Below are positions 5,324-5,427 of a stretch of 5,427 bases of DNA, piece by piece. The stretch's first letter is position 1; every line of letters starts with the position of its first letter. Source of the DNA: an uncultured Ellagibacter sp. (GTDB lineage Bacteria > Actinomycetota > Coriobacteriia > Coriobacteriales > Eggerthellaceae); the NCBI GenBank assembly GCA_934613165.1, contig CAKTSW010000118.1, positions 1 to 5,427 on the forward strand, written 5' to 3'. The position numbers and the translations under genes are program-made. Below the pieces are notes generated by a model. The model did no database searches, had not been told where the DNA came from, and saw only the letters and a list, made by a program, of their open reading frames with translations.

Positions 5324-5427
5324 ATGTGGAGCAGCTGCCATCCGAAGTCGGATGACGACTTGAAAGAGTGCGCTGAACTGGGGAAATCGCTTAATCGCCT
5401 CTCTCAGCCCACCATTTTGACCCTTCT
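5324..5427 (+). CDS. Divergent gene, 5' fragment; possible ArsR-like winged-helix regulator
   Basis: A plus-strand reading frame opens at ATG 5324 and stays open to the window edge, giving 34 complete codons. The ribosome-binding site AAAGAGGT is well placed, and a TATAAT-like GATAAT lies further upstream. The visible protein begins MWSSCHPKSDDDLKECAE and continues LGKSLNRLSQPTILTLL. The second part resembles, without gaps, the first helices of ArsR/SmtB-type regulators (AELFKAL...RILRLL), though the usual DPTR motif is not in register. Early Cys5, His6 and Cys16 could be metal ligands, which is speculative. Its head-to-head position with a metal importer suits a regulator, but it need not control the nik operon. 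Another HTH family or an unrelated protein is possible. The gene itself is likely; the function is uncertain. Confidence 0.6.
   Translation, partial: MWSSCHPKSDDDLKECAELGKSLNRLSQPTILTL

Noticed and set aside
5016..5363. A 115-codon plus-strand frame crossing the intergenic region
   Set aside because: It overlaps the operator, the terminator-like stem and the start of the better-supported divergent gene in another frame. It has no convincing ribosome-binding site or protein character.
1..5427. An entirely new system in the window
   Set aside because: The gene content is a recognisable NikABCDE-type importer. The unusual parts are the His-rich ATPase leader, the operator form and the control region, not a new gene set.

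Overview
The window holds most of a nickel-type ABC importer operon on the minus strand, plus the first codons of a divergent gene on the plus strand at the right edge. The DNA is visibly GC-rich. The substrate-binding protein carries a Tat-type lipoprotein signal (TRRQFAK, then LGAC). This combination is common in Actinobacteria of the Coriobacteriia/Eggerthellaceae type, but that assignment is inference from composition and protein style; no marker gene is present.

Read 5'->3' on the minus strand (right to left), the order is: an intergenic control region (4983-5323); a Tat/lipoprotein substrate-binding protein (nikA-like, 3330-4982); two inner-membrane permeases (nikB-like 2286-3293, nikC-like 1361-2293); a first ATPase (nikD-like, 239-1342); and a second ATPase (nikE-like, starting at 245 and leaving the window at 1). 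After a 36-nt nikA/nikB gap containing a small hairpin, the genes are tightly packed: nikB/nikC overlap by 8 nt, nikC/nikD lie about 18 nt apart, and nikD/nikE overlap by 7 nt. This implies one transcript with translational coupling.

Two observations make nickel the best substrate call rather than peptide. First, the nikA upstream region contains a perfect inverted repeat GTGTTAC-N13-GTAACAC (5059-5085). As I recall it, this is the NikR operator form described for Desulfovibrio/Geobacter-type NikR. Second, the proteins carry histidine-rich elements: HPHGHG near the C-terminus of the binding protein, and about 12 histidines in 28 residues at the N-terminus of the first ATPase, an unusual place for a metal-binding stretch. 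The working model is that the lipoprotein captures nickel or a nickel chelate outside the membrane, NikB/NikC form the channel, NikD/NikE drive transport, and nickel-loaded NikR shuts the operon off. The His-rich tail on NikD may buffer or sense incoming metal on the cytosolic side.

The divergent plus-strand gene (from 5324) has a good ribosome-binding site and an N-terminus faintly like an ArsR-type winged-helix regulator, but only 34 complete codons are visible. No mobile element, CRISPR array, tRNA or rRNA was seen.
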